Shown here piece after piece: positions 34,711 through 42,976 of a stretch of DNA of 64,000 nt. The notes beneath the pieces are model-generated. The model saw only the letters and a list, made by a program, of their open reading frames with translations, was not told the DNA's origin and searched no databases. A program made the translations under genes and the position numbers. Source of the DNA: Streptomyces sp. NBC_00448 (GTDB lineage: Bacteria > Actinomycetota > Actinomycetes > Streptomycetales > Streptomycetaceae); the NCBI RefSeq assembly GCF_036014115.1, contig NZ_CP107913.1:1302001-1366000 (forward strand), in the 5' to 3' direction. The first letter of the stretch is position 1. Each line of letters starts with the position of its first letter.

Positions 34711-35091
34711 TTACTGGTTCTCCAGCCGCAGCCTCGCCTCCTGCTCCTGGTCGCCGGCGGCGGTGCCGACCACGCGGACCGAGAACGCCTCCGCGAGGCC
34801 CTCCCGGAGCCGGTCCACCGCGAGGTAGCCGCCCTGGGCGGTGATGGTGACGGGTTCGGAGAGCCGGCCGGGGCCGGCCAGACCGAGGGTGCGCGAGACG
34901 TCGAACGTGGCCGTCCACACCGTGGGGTGGCCGCCCTCCGTGTCCACGGGTTTGTCGTCCTCGGCGCGGTCGGACGGGAAGCTCGCCTGGAGCGCGGCCA
35001 GGACGGCGACCGCGTCCTCCTTGACGCAGCTGTCCAGGACGACCGCGACCTGCGCTGACGGGTCAACGGGTTGTTCTTGCGCGGTACTCAC
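34711..35091 (-). CDS. Hypothetical protein, 126 residues
   Basis: Not recognised. A soluble acidic protein with a single Cys in VVLDSCVKEDAVAVLAALQASFPSD and regular beta/alpha alternation (TVWTATFDVSRTLG, PVTITAQGGYLAVDRLREGLAEAFSVRVVGTA). The GTG at 35091 is supported by GAGAGGA; a longer upstream frame overlaps the divergent YchJ promoter region and is rejected. It resembles small, conserved Streptomyces proteins without known function. Confidence 0.7.
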   Translation of the reverse strand: MSTAQEQPVDPSAQVAVVLDSCVKEDAVAVLAALQASFPSDRAEDDKPVDTEGGHPTVWTATFDVSRTLGLAGPGRLSEPVTITAQGGYLAVDRLREGLAEAFSVRVVGTAAGDQEQEARLRLENQ

Positions 35092-35265
35092 GATGATTCC
35101 TCTCCGGTGGTCCGGTGGACCGGCGGGCGGGCGGTCGGTCCGCGGGCGCGGCGGGCCATGGTCAGCGCATTTCCGCTGCGAGCCGGACAAAACCCCGTAC
35201 TGGTCCGAACGGGCGAGGGCTTTCCGGGTGGTTCCGTCGCCCGCGGTCTGCGGCACAATCGGGGG

Positions 35266-35715
35266 ATGCCGCGACGCACCGCCCGTACCTCCCGCACGCC
35301 CCGAGCCGACCGCCCCGCTCCCGCTGCCGCTCCTCCGCCGGCTGCCGCCTGCCCCTGCGGGCTGCCCGCCCCCTACGGCGAGTGCTGCGGCGCCCTGCAC
35401 GCGGGGCAGGCGGCCGCGCCCACCGCCGAACGGCTGATGCGGTCGCGCTACGCCGCCTTCGCCGCAGGCGACGCCGCGTATCTGCTGCGCACCTGGGCCG
35501 CCGCCACCAGACCGCCGGGCCTGGACCTCGACCCGGAGGTGCGCTGGACCGGCCTGGACATCCTCGGCCGCACCGGGGGCAGCGCCTTCCACGCCGAGGG
35601 CACCGTCGAGTTCCGCGCCCGCTACCGGCTGCGCGGGCAGGACGGCGAGCAGCGCGAGAACAGCCGCTTCGTCCGCGAGGGCGGGCTGTGGGTCTACGTG
35701 GAGGCGCTCGCGTGA
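35266..35715 (+). CDS. YchJ/UPF0225 family protein
   Basis: 149 residues. The N-terminal SEC-C-like zinc motif reads CPCGLPAPYGECCGALH. It is followed by the NTF2-like part with LMRSRYAAFAAGDAAYLLRTWAA and the C-terminal ENSRFVREGGLWVYVEA, both typical of YchJ. The biochemical function is unknown. The ATG at 35266 is preceded by GGGGG. Its stop overlaps the GTG of the nucleotidyltransferase gene (35712-35715), so the two are co-translated. Confidence 0.9.
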   Translation: MPRRTARTSRTPRADRPAPAAAPPPAAACPCGLPAPYGECCGALHAGQAAAPTAERLMRSRYAAFAAGDAAYLLRTWAAATRPPGLDLDPEVRWTGLDILGRTGGSAFHAEGTVEFRARYRLRGQDGEQRENSRFVREGGLWVYVEALA

Positions 35716-36332
35716 CGGAGGTGCCCGGGCTCGATCCGGTGGTACGCGCGGCCGTGGCGCGCCATGTGCTGGAGGTGCTGGCCGAGGCGTGCCCCGGCGG
35801 CCGGGCGGACCTGCGCGGGTCCCTCGCGGCGGGCACGGCCGACCCGTACAGCGACATCGACGCCGTCTGGACGGTGCCGGACGACCGGTTCGGCACCTGC
35901 GTGGACCGGGCCGGCGACCTGCTCGCCCGGGTGCGTCCGCTGATGTCGCTGCGCGGCGACCCGGACACCGCCGGCACCCCCGGGCGGCGGCTGCTCTTCG
36001 TGGCCTTCCAGGGGCTGCCCCCGTTCTGGCGGCTCGACCTGGACATCGCCGCGGAACCCGGTACCGAGCCCTCCGACCCCACCGTGCGCCACCCCTGGCC
36101 GCCGGCCGCCAGCGCCCTCGCCAACGGGGTCGCCGCCGTCAAGGCACTGCACCGCGGCGACCCCGCCACCGCCCACGCCCTCCTCACCCGCGCCTACCCC
36201 CGCGTCGGGCTGCCCCCGCACCCCACCGGCCGCTTCCCCGACGACCTCGCCGCCCTGACCCGCGCGGCCCTCGCCCTGGACCCGACCGTCGGCGCCCAGG
36301 CCGCCGCCCTCACCGCGCTCCCGCTCCCCTGA
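35712..36332 (+). CDS. Nucleotidyltransferase domain protein
   Basis: 206 residues. The polymerase-beta-like nucleotidyltransferase motif is RGSLAAGTADPYSDIDAVW (GS followed by DxD), and a third acidic residue is probably in WRLDLDIAAEP. Such proteins transfer nucleotides to drugs, proteins or RNA; the target here is unknown. The GTG start overlaps the YchJ stop. The last 270 bp use almost only C-ending codons. Confidence 0.8.
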   Translation: MTEVPGLDPVVRAAVARHVLEVLAEACPGGRADLRGSLAAGTADPYSDIDAVWTVPDDRFGTCVDRAGDLLARVRPLMSLRGDPDTAGTPGRRLLFVAFQGLPPFWRLDLDIAAEPGTEPSDPTVRHPWPPAASALANGVAAVKALHRGDPATAHALLTRAYPRVGLPPHPTGRFPDDLAALTRAALALDPTVGAQAAALTALPLP

Positions 36333-36414
36333 CCGCGTGACCGGCGCCCACCCGCCGGTGCGTACCCGCGAAGCGCGTGATGCCCGCGACAGCCGGATCG
36401 CGTGCGTTCGCGCG

Positions 36415-37791
36415 TTACGCGATCGGGTCGCGGGCGTCGTAGTGCAGGAAGCCGCGCTGGAAGAGCCCGATCACCGTGATCGCGACGATGCAGGCGATCC
36501 CGCCGCCGACCACCGCCGCGGTCGGGGAGAACAGGTCGGACGCGGAGCCGGCGAGGAAGTCGCCGAGCCGCGGCCCGCCCACCACGACGACCAGGAAGAC
36601 GCCCTGGAGCCGCCCGCGCATGTCGTCGGGCGCGGCGGACTGGAGCATCGTGTTGCGGAAGACCATGGACACGGTGTCGGCGCAGCCCGCGACCGCGAGG
36701 AAGAACAGGCCGAGCAGGAGGTTGCGGGTGAGGCCGAAGACGGCGACGGCCGCGCCCCAGGAGCCGACCGCGACGAGCACCGCGAACCCCTGGCGGTGGA
36801 CCCGGCCGAGCCAGCCCGAGAAGACGCTGCCGAGCAGCGCCCCGGTCGCGGGCGCGGCGGCGAGCAGGCCGACCGTACGGGTGTCGCCGCCGAACCAGAG
36901 CCCGGCGACCGCCGGGAACAGCACGCGGGGCTGCGCGAGCACCATGGCGGCGAGGTCGGAGACAAAGGTCGTCCGCAGGTTGGGCCGGGCGCCGAGGTAG
37001 CGCAGCCCCTCCAGGACCGACGGCCTGCGCCGTACGGCGGCCGGGTCGGCGCCGGGCTCCCCCGGCAGCATCGCCGGCAGCCGCCACATCGCGTACAGGG
37101 AGGCGGTGAAGGCCGCCACGTCGATCAGATAAGCCGCCTGGTAGCCCCAGAAGCCGACGAAGACGCCGCCGAGCATCGGCCCGGCCATCTGCCCGACCCC
37201 GCCGGCGAGGGAGGCGAGCGCGTTGGCGGCGGGCAGCCGCTCGGGCGGCAGCAGCCGGGGGATCATGGACGAGCGGGCGGGCGAGTTCATCGCGAAGCAC
37301 ACCGCCTGGAGGGCGACGATCGCGTAGAGCGGCCAGACCTTGTGCACGTCGGCGATGGCGACGACGGCGAGCGCGGCCGACAGCACCGTCGCGCCGCTCG
37401 CGGTGACCAGCCCGAGCCGGCGCCGGTCGACCGCGTCGGCGACCGCACCGCCGTAGAGGCCGAAGACGATCAGCGGGACCAGGGAGCACAGGCCGACCAG
37501 GCCCACGTAGAAGCTGGAGCCGGTGATCGCGTAGACCTGGAGTGCCACGGCCATCGCGGTCATCTGCTGGCCTATGTAGGACACGGCGTTGCCGAACCAC
37601 AGGCGCCGGAAGTCGGCGTGCTCGCGCAGCGGGGAGATGTCGGCGAGCAGCCGGGAGCGGCGCGGGGCGGGGATCGCGGCCGGCGCCGCGACGGTCGAGG
37701 CAGCGGCCGGGGCGCCCGCGGCGGTGCCGGTTCCGGCCGGCGTAGCGGACGGCTCGACCGCGTCGCGGTGGTCTTCTTCACTGTTGAGCAC
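36415..37791 (-). CDS. MFS transporter, DHA3/EntS-like exporter
   Basis: 458 residues with 12 predicted membrane segments after a Pro/Ala-rich cytoplasmic tail of about 50 residues. FRRLWFGNAVSYIGQQMTAMAVALQVY opens the first segment, and GGAVADAVDRRRLGLVTA is the loop after segment 2, as in DHA3 exporters related to enterobactin exporter EntS and macrolide pumps. The substrate is unknown. The GTG at 37791 (VLNSEEDHRD) is the best in-frame start before the tail, but no clear ribosome site precedes it. Confidence 0.82.
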   Translation of the reverse strand: MLNSEEDHRDAVEPSATPAGTGTAAGAPAAASTVAAPAAIPAPRRSRLLADISPLREHADFRRLWFGNAVSYIGQQMTAMAVALQVYAITGSSFYVGLVGLCSLVPLIVFGLYGGAVADAVDRRRLGLVTASGATVLSAALAVVAIADVHKVWPLYAIVALQAVCFAMNSPARSSMIPRLLPPERLPAANALASLAGGVGQMAGPMLGGVFVGFWGYQAAYLIDVAAFTASLYAMWRLPAMLPGEPGADPAAVRRRPSVLEGLRYLGARPNLRTTFVSDLAAMVLAQPRVLFPAVAGLWFGGDTRTVGLLAAAPATGALLGSVFSGWLGRVHRQGFAVLVAVGSWGAAVAVFGLTRNLLLGLFFLAVAGCADTVSMVFRNTMLQSAAPDDMRGRLQGVFLVVVVGGPRLGDFLAGSASDLFSPTAAVVGGGIACIVAITVIGLFQRGFLHYDARDPIA

Positions 37792-38140
37792 GCGAAACCG
37801 TAGCAACCGGGGCCGCCGCGCGAAGCGGCGGGGCGCACGGCGCCGCAGGTGGGCGCACGGGTGACACATCCACCCAGGTGGCCGACGCGGACCGAAACCG
37901 GCTGGTGGCTCAGCGTGCGTCGGCATACGCTGACCGGGACGAGCAAGCCGTCGGGGAAGTACCTGGCCCCGCGGCCCAGTCCCGGAACCAGTCGCCGACT
38001 CGGCCACGCTTTCCGGCACCGGCATCAGGCGCCACCGCGTCCGCACCGCCCGAAAGAGAAGGACCTCCCACCGGGCGCCGTGACGCGAGGAACCGACCGC
38101 GTTCGGCCTTCCCGGACCACGCGACGCTAAGGAGTGCGCG
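37792..38140. other. Upstream region of MFS gene and small ORF
   Basis: 349 bp without a gene. It contains dyads CCACC-CA-GGTGG (37870-37881) and TCAGCGT-N10-ACGCTGA (37910-37933), both between divergent genes and therefore possible operators. Confidence 0.4.
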
Positions 38141-38314
38141 GTGTCAGCAGACAAGCCCATCCGCAAGGACAACACGGCCGAACGCGGCGGGGACGTCACG
38201 TCCCTGCTCGACGAGGAGCGCCCGCTGGACGCATGGTCCCGCTGCGCGCCGATCCGGCTCGCCGGATACGAGGACGACCCCAGCGAGACGCACATCCTGC
38301 GCAGCATCGACTGA
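38141..38314 (+). CDS. 57-residue small protein of unknown function
   Basis: A GTG-initiated frame of 57 residues with a well-placed AAGGAG at 38129-38134 and a hairpin terminator 18 bp after the stop. The peptide is hydrophilic: a charged N-terminal half (KPIRKDNTAERGGDVTSLLDE) and a distinctive C-terminal half (SRCAPIRLAGYEDD, then HILRSID) with one Cys and one Trp. I do not recognise the family. There is no signal peptide or membrane segment. It lies 325 bp before the DUF5133 gene on the same strand. Ribosome site, clean termination and codon usage together support a real gene. Confidence 0.65.
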   Translation: MSADKPIRKDNTAERGGDVTSLLDEERPLDAWSRCAPIRLAGYEDDPSETHILRSID

Positions 38315-38331
38315 CAGTGCCACCCAGCTGA

Positions 38332-38353
38332 CGGCGCCTCGTACGGGGCGCCG
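38332..38353. terminator. Hairpin after the small ORF
   Basis: CGGCGCC and GGCGCCG arms around a loop that contains CGTACG, 18 bp after the stop. Confidence 0.6.
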
Positions 38354-38521
38354 TTCGGCGCGCGGGCGCGACCCGCGCCGGCAGGTGCCCGCCGCCCGGA
38401 AGACCTCCGGGGGCGGGCCCGGGCGCCGCCGTCCACGACTGACGGAATGTCAGCGGCCTTTCACCCCAGGTACATCGCAACTCCCGGCCGACCCACGGGT
38501 ATCCGACCCAGGACACCGATG

Positions 38522-38533
38522 TGACATGTGTCA
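38522..38533. promoter_or_regulatory. Dyad before the DUF5133 gene
   Basis: TGACA-TG-TGTCA is a perfect 12-bp palindrome, 107 bp upstream of the start. A TetR- or GntR-like operator is possible. No regulator gene is adjacent. Confidence 0.4.
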
Positions 38534-38639
38534 TGCACGGATCGACGTAAATTCCGTGTGTATTTCGCATGCATGGGCCCTGACCGGGCAAACGGCCCTC
38601 GTGTGCGCCGATTTCGCCGACCACTCGAGGAGCAAACCT

Positions 38640-38915
38640 ATGCTGATGGCCCACCCGACCGTCCTGCGCAACCTGGTGGAGCGTTACGAGACGCTCCGCG
38701 CCGTCGTCGACGAGGGGCACGCGGACGGGTCGGACCGTGCGGAGGGCGCCGACCCTCTGGTACGGCAGCAGTTGCAGGACACGATGTACACGTTGTGCGT
38801 GTCGACCGGCACCCGGGAGATCGGGGCGGCGCTCGCGGCCGCGCGCCGGCACATCGACACCATCGCGGCCGGGGCGCTGGACGCGGACCCGGCTCGCGAC
38901 GTCAGCGCGGCCTGA
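38640..38915 (+). CDS. DUF5133 domain protein
   Basis: 91 residues. MLMAHPTVLRNLVERYETLRAVVDEG and LQDTMYTLCVSTGTREIGAALAAA match the DUF5133 pattern of streptomycetes. It is predicted to be helical and soluble, with a single Cys in the conserved TLCVSTGT motif. The function is unknown. GAGGAG stands seven bases before the ATG. Confidence 0.88.
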   Translation: MLMAHPTVLRNLVERYETLRAVVDEGHADGSDRAEGADPLVRQQLQDTMYTLCVSTGTREIGAALAAARRHIDTIAAGALDADPARDVSAA

Positions 38916-39103
38916 GCACCACCCGGCCGCGCCCCTGATCCGGTGACCCGCTGAACGCCGGCCACGGATCTCCCCCCTCGCAGCACCGCAGCACCGGACA
39001 ACCGAAGAACGAAGGCTGAAGCACCGACCGGACGACGGCGTACCGGACAGCGACCCCGCGGGTGCGGGTCGCGGTCGTCCACGCGGCCCGCCGCCCGCGC
39101 ATC

Positions 39104-39823
39104 ATGGTCACCATGAACCCGCAGCACCGACCGGCCTCCGCCGCGCCTTCCGCCGAATCCGCTGAATCCGTCGAACCTGCCGAACCTGCTGAATCCATCG
39201 TCCCCGCCGCCTCCACCGGCTCGGCCGCACCCGGGGTCGTGCCGGGCAAGTACGCCCGCGTGGAGCGGGAGCGCCGCTTCCTGTTCGCGGCGCCACCGGG
39301 TGCCGGGCACGGACCCGTACACCGGATCACCGACCGCTATCTGCTCGGCACCAGGATGCGGCTGCGCCGCGTGGAGCCGCTGTCCACCCGGGCCGCCGCC
39401 TCCGGTGCCGGGAATGACCGACCGGGGCTTTCCGCACCGCGGTTGAAGCTCACCCAGAAGATCCCGGCGGACTCCCCCGGACCCGTACAGGGGTTGCTCA
39501 CCAACACGTATCTCTCCGCCGCGGAATACGAGGTGTTCGCGGTGCTGCCCGCGCGCGTGCTGCGCAAGTCCCGCCACAGCGTTCCGCCGCTGGGAATCGA
39601 CGTGTTCGAGCCGCCGCTGCACGGACTGGTGCTGGCCGAGGCGGAGTTCGCGGACGACGCCGAGATGCACGCCTTCGAGGTGCCGCGAGGCGCGGTCGCC
39701 GAGGTGACCTGCGACCCCCGGTTCACCGGCGGCAGCCTGGCCGCGGCCGGCCGGGACGAACTGCTGGCGTGGCTGGCCGAGTACGGCGTCACCCCGGAGA
39801 CAGCGGTCATGGGAGATTCGTAG
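39104..39823 (+). CDS. CYTH-like domain protein
   Basis: 239 residues (236 if the ATG at 39113 is used). An Ala/Glu/Pro-rich N-terminus of about 50 residues precedes a triphosphate-tunnel (CYTH) fold. KYARVERERRFLF is the ExExK-type first strand with Arg in place of the last Lys, then RITDRYLLGTRMRLRRVE, LKLTQKI, and the later EAEF strand in LVLAEAEFADDAEM. CYTH enzymes hydrolyse triphosphates or make cAMP; the activity here is not predictable. No clear ribosome site decides between the possible starts. Confidence 0.75.
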   Translation: MVTMNPQHRPASAAPSAESAESVEPAEPAESIVPAASTGSAAPGVVPGKYARVERERRFLFAAPPGAGHGPVHRITDRYLLGTRMRLRRVEPLSTRAAASGAGNDRPGLSAPRLKLTQKIPADSPGPVQGLLTNTYLSAAEYEVFAVLPARVLRKSRHSVPPLGIDVFEPPLHGLVLAEAEFADDAEMHAFEVPRGAVAEVTCDPRFTGGSLAAAGRDELLAWLAEYGVTPETAVMGDS

Positions 39824-40050
39824 TTTCGTTCCATCCTTCCGGGGCATCCGCTCTCGAATCCCGCGGCTCACCAGGCATTTCCCGGTTCCGTCCGGAGGTC
39901 CCGCCATGGCCGGCGGGGCGCGAACACGGCCGGTGCACGGTCACCCGTTGGGATGAATCGACGTGCGGACATGCCCCGATTGGCCGTGTCGCGCGTTGTC
40001 CTCGGTGCGGGCATACGGCTCGTGATGTTTTCCCGGAAGGCAGTGAGCGT

Positions 40051-40821
40051 ATGAACAAGGTCGCCCGAAAGGGACTGGTCACCGCGATGGTCGCGGGCGG
40101 TGTGCTCGCGTCCGCCGGGTACGCACAGGCGGACTCGGCGGCCGGCGGCGAGACCGCGGGCTCGCCGGGCGTCCTGTCGGGCAACTCCGTCCAGGTCCCG
40201 GTGCACGTCCCGGTGAACGTGTGCGGCAACACCGTCGACGTGGTCGGCCTGCTCAACCCGTCGATGGGCAACACCTGCGCGAACACCTCGGCCGGGTCGC
40301 CGGCGGCCGGCTCGTCCGCGTCGTCCGGTGCCAAGTCGTCGACCTCGTCGACCAGCGCCCGCCCCGCCAGGCACGCCGGCCCGGCCGCCGACGAGTCCGA
40401 GGCCGGCTCCGCCGGTTCCCGTTCCTCCGGCGGCGCCCACGCGGCGGGCCGCACCACCGGCTCCCCCGGTGTGCTGTCCGGCAACTCCCTCCAGTTGCCG
40501 ATCGACATCCCGGTCAACGTCTCCGGCAACTCGGTGAACGTGGTGGGAATCGGCAACCCCGCCTTCGGCAACACCGCGGTCAACAGCACCCCGCCTCCGC
40601 CGCCGGCCCACCAGCCGATCCCCGCGCCGCCGAACGACACGGTGGACACCGCCTACTCCGCAGCCCACCCGTCCCTCGCCCACACCGGCGCCGACGGCCT
40701 GGGCTGGACCGCCGGCACGAGCGCGGCGCTGCTGCTCGGCGGCGTGGTGCTCTACCGCAAGGCGCGCCCGGCGGCCCGAACCGCCGCCGCGGCGCAGGCG
40801 GTCGGGTCCGCCCGGCGCTGA
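40051..40821 (+). CDS. Long chaplin with two chaplin domains and sortase signal
   Basis: 256 residues. A signal peptide (to about YAQADS) is followed by chaplin domain 1 (GSPGVLSGNSVQVPVHVPVNVCGNTVDVVGLLNPSMGNTCAN), a Ser/Ala linker, then chaplin domain 2 (GSPGVLSGNSLQLPIDIPVNVSGNSVNVVGIGNPAFGNTAVN), a Pro-rich spacer, LAHTG, a membrane segment and basic residues. Long chaplins are anchored to the wall by class E sortase and nucleate the hydrophobic layer on aerial hyphae. Domain 1 has both Cys; domain 2 has neither. GGAAGG precedes the ATG. Confidence 0.93.
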   Translation: MNKVARKGLVTAMVAGGVLASAGYAQADSAAGGETAGSPGVLSGNSVQVPVHVPVNVCGNTVDVVGLLNPSMGNTCANTSAGSPAAGSSASSGAKSSTSSTSARPARHAGPAADESEAGSAGSRSSGGAHAAGRTTGSPGVLSGNSLQLPIDIPVNVSGNSVNVVGIGNPAFGNTAVNSTPPPPPAHQPIPAPPNDTVDTAYSAAHPSLAHTGADGLGWTAGTSAALLLGGVVLYRKARPAARTAAAAQAVGSARR

Positions 40822-40905
40822 CCGCCGCCGGCCGGCGGCGCCCCCTCCTCGTCCGCCGGCCGGCCCCCACAGCACCCCCGCAACACCCCGCACAGCCCCC
40901 ACTCC

Positions 40906-40938
40906 CGGCCCGCCATGCGCCTTCCGCACGGCGGGCCG
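40906..40938. terminator. Terminator after the chaplin gene
   Basis: CGGCCCGCC and GGCGGGCCG are 9-bp arms, extended inside by TGCG/CGCA. Confidence 0.7.
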
Positions 40939-41020
40939 AATCCGTCAACTCGATTACCCGCGCCCGTGACCAGGAAAGACGCCGCTCGGCCGGGCGCGGC
41001 GGAGCGCTCCAACCCCTAGG

Positions 41021-41040
41021 GTGTATGCGCGCACATACAC
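41021..41040. promoter_or_regulatory. Operator-like palindrome before the ABC exporter
   Basis: GTGTATG-CGCGCA-CATACAC has perfect 7-bp arms and lies 87 bp upstream of the gene. GTGTATG arms are AT-rich for this genome. A TetR- or GntR-type repressor is suggested. Confidence 0.55.
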
Positions 41041-41127
41041 GCACGCAGGCTTCAGCGCCGAAGCCCGTCCGTGCCGTGCCCCACCCTTACCGCATCACCG
41101 CGAAGACGTGATTCGAGGAGCCCCGCA

Positions 41128-42894
41128 ATGGCGTTGCCGCAAGGCACGCTCAGCCACCGCTACCGTGGCGAGCACCCTCTCCGTACTCTCCTCTACCTCT
41201 TCCACCCCGACCGGCGCCGCGTCGGCTTCGCCGTCGCCGCGTTCCTCGCCAAGCACGCCCCCGTGTGGCTGCTGCCGCTCATCACCGCCAACGTCGTGGA
41301 CGTCGTGGTGCAGCACAAGCCGATCTCCATCCTGTGGTGGAACTCCGCGGTGCTGCTGGTGATCCTCGTCCTCAACCTGCCCCTGCACCTGACGTACGTG
41401 CGCAACATGCAGGGCTCGATCCGGCGCACCGGCACCCGGCTGCGCACCGCGCTGTGCCACCGGATGCAGCAGTTGTCGATCGGCTACCACGCCAGGGTGA
41501 GCGCGGGTGTGCTCCAGGCCAAGGTGATCAGGGACGTCGAGACCATCGAGACCGCCGCCCAGCAGACCGCGGACAACGGCCTGGCGGCGATCGCCACACT
41601 CTCCGGCGGCCTGGTGGTCATCGGCATCCAGGCGCCCGCGTTCCTGCCGGTCTACCTGATCGTGGTGCCCGCCTCGGCCGTGCTGGTGGTCAAGTTGCGC
41701 CGCCGGCTGAAGGACCGCAACGAGCTGTTCCGGCAGCAGGTCGAGCAACTCTCCTCCCGGGTGAGCGAGATGACCACGCTGATCCCGATCACCCGGGCGC
41801 ACGGCCTGGAGGACACCGCGCTGCACCGGATGGACCGCACCCTGGGCGAGGTGCTGCACGCCGGGCTGCGACTCGACCGGCTCAACGGCTGGTTCGGCTC
41901 GATCGCCTGGATTCTGCTCAACGCGATCGGCGTCGCCTGCCTGTCCGGCTCCGCGCTGGTGGCCTACTACGGCTGGCTGAACGTCACTCCGGGCACCGTG
42001 GTGATGCTCTCGGCGTACTTCTCCAGCCTCACCGCGTCGGTGACCACGCTGCTGACGCTCGCCCCGCAGATCGGCAAGGGCCTGGAGTCGGTGCGCTCGA
42101 TCGGCGAGGTGCTCCAGGCGCCCGACCTGGAGCAGAACGACGGCAAGGCCGAAGTCGCCGGTGTGGTGGGCCGGTTCGAGTTCCGCGCGGTGGAACTGAC
42201 CTACCCCGAGACCGACCGCCCGTCGCTGGCCGGCTTCGACCTCGACGTACGGCCCGGCGAGACGATCGCGCTGGTCGGCGGCTCCGGCGCCGGCAAGTCC
42301 ACGGTGCTGAACCTGGTGATCGGCTTCCTGCGCCCGACCAGCGGCCGCATCCTGCTGGACGGCATCGACATGGAGTCGCTCGACCTGCGGGACTACCGCA
42401 GCTTCCTGTCGGTGGTGCCGCAGGACTCGATCCTCTTCGAGGGCAGCGTGCGGGAGAACGTCACCTACGGCATGGCCGAGGTGTCCGAGGACAAGGTGCG
42501 GGCCGCGCTGCGGGACGCCAACGCGATGGAGTTCATCGACCGGATGCCGCACGGCCTGGACACGGTGGTCGGTGAGCGCGGCGCCCGGCTGTCCGGCGGG
42601 CAGAAGCAGCGGCTGGCCATCGCGCGCGCCCTGATCCGCGACCCGCGGGTGCTGGTGCTCGACGAGGCGACGTCCGCGCTGGACTCCCGCTCGGAGTCGC
42701 TGGTGCAGCAGGCGCTCGGCCGGCTGGTCAAGGGCCGTACGGTCTTCGTCGTCGCGCACCGGCTGTCCACGATCAGGAACGCCGACCGGATCGTGGTGAT
42801 GGACGAGGGCCGGATCGTGGAGGTCGGCTCGCACGCCGAACTGCTGCGGCGCGGCGGCGCGTACGCGGGTCTCCAGGCGGCCCAGCTGGCATGA
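41128..42894 (+). CDS. ABC transporter, fused membrane and ATPase domains
   Basis: 588 residues. Six membrane segments occupy residues about 30-320. The nucleotide-binding domain has Walker A LVGGSGAGKSTVLN, signature LSGGQKQRLAIARAL, Walker B VLVLDEATSALD and the His switch VVAHRLSTI. This is the half-size exporter type that works as a homodimer or pairs with another half. The cargo is unknown. GAGGAG precedes the ATG at 41128. A palindrome upstream suggests ligand-controlled expression. It converges on pgm, with strong hairpins between. Confidence 0.93.
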   Translation: MALPQGTLSHRYRGEHPLRTLLYLFHPDRRRVGFAVAAFLAKHAPVWLLPLITANVVDVVVQHKPISILWWNSAVLLVILVLNLPLHLTYVRNMQGSIRRTGTRLRTALCHRMQQLSIGYHARVSAGVLQAKVIRDVETIETAAQQTADNGLAAIATLSGGLVVIGIQAPAFLPVYLIVVPASAVLVVKLRRRLKDRNELFRQQVEQLSSRVSEMTTLIPITRAHGLEDTALHRMDRTLGEVLHAGLRLDRLNGWFGSIAWILLNAIGVACLSGSALVAYYGWLNVTPGTVVMLSAYFSSLTASVTTLLTLAPQIGKGLESVRSIGEVLQAPDLEQNDGKAEVAGVVGRFEFRAVELTYPETDRPSLAGFDLDVRPGETIALVGGSGAGKSTVLNLVIGFLRPTSGRILLDGIDMESLDLRDYRSFLSVVPQDSILFEGSVRENVTYGMAEVSEDKVRAALRDANAMEFIDRMPHGLDTVVGERGARLSGGQKQRLAIARALIRDPRVLVLDEATSALDSRSESLVQQALGRLVKGRTVFVVAHRLSTIRNADRIVVMDEGRIVEVGSHAELLRRGGAYAGLQAAQLA

Positions 42895-42900
42895 GTCGCG

Positions 42901-42932
42901 GGGCGGCCCGAGCGCGTGCGCCCGGGCCGCCC
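42901..42932. terminator. Bidirectional terminator between ABC exporter and pgm
   Basis: GGGCGGCCCG and CGGGCCGCCC are perfect 10-bp arms around 12 bases, directly after the ABC stop. A second CGGCCG hairpin follows before the pgm stop. Confidence 0.7.
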
Positions 42933-42976
42933 GTCCCACGGCCGCCGGCCGGCAACCGCCGGCCGTCAGCCCTCCG

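Larger units (their letters stand above)
38315..38639. other. Region between small ORF and DUF5133 gene
   Basis: 325 bp with a terminator hairpin (38332-38353) and the dyad TGACATGTGTCA (38522-38533) in an AT-richer stretch that probably contains the DUF5133 promoter. No gene is seen. Confidence 0.5.
40822..41127. other. Region between chaplin and ABC exporter genes
   Basis: 306 bp with a strong terminator (40906-40938), an operator-like dyad (41021-41040) and the start region of the ABC gene. No gene is seen. Confidence 0.5.

Noticed and set aside
38141..38314. Lasso-peptide precursor
   Set aside because: The C-terminal GYEDDPSE could in theory form an 8-residue ring, but the usual Thr before the core is missing and no maturation genes are nearby.
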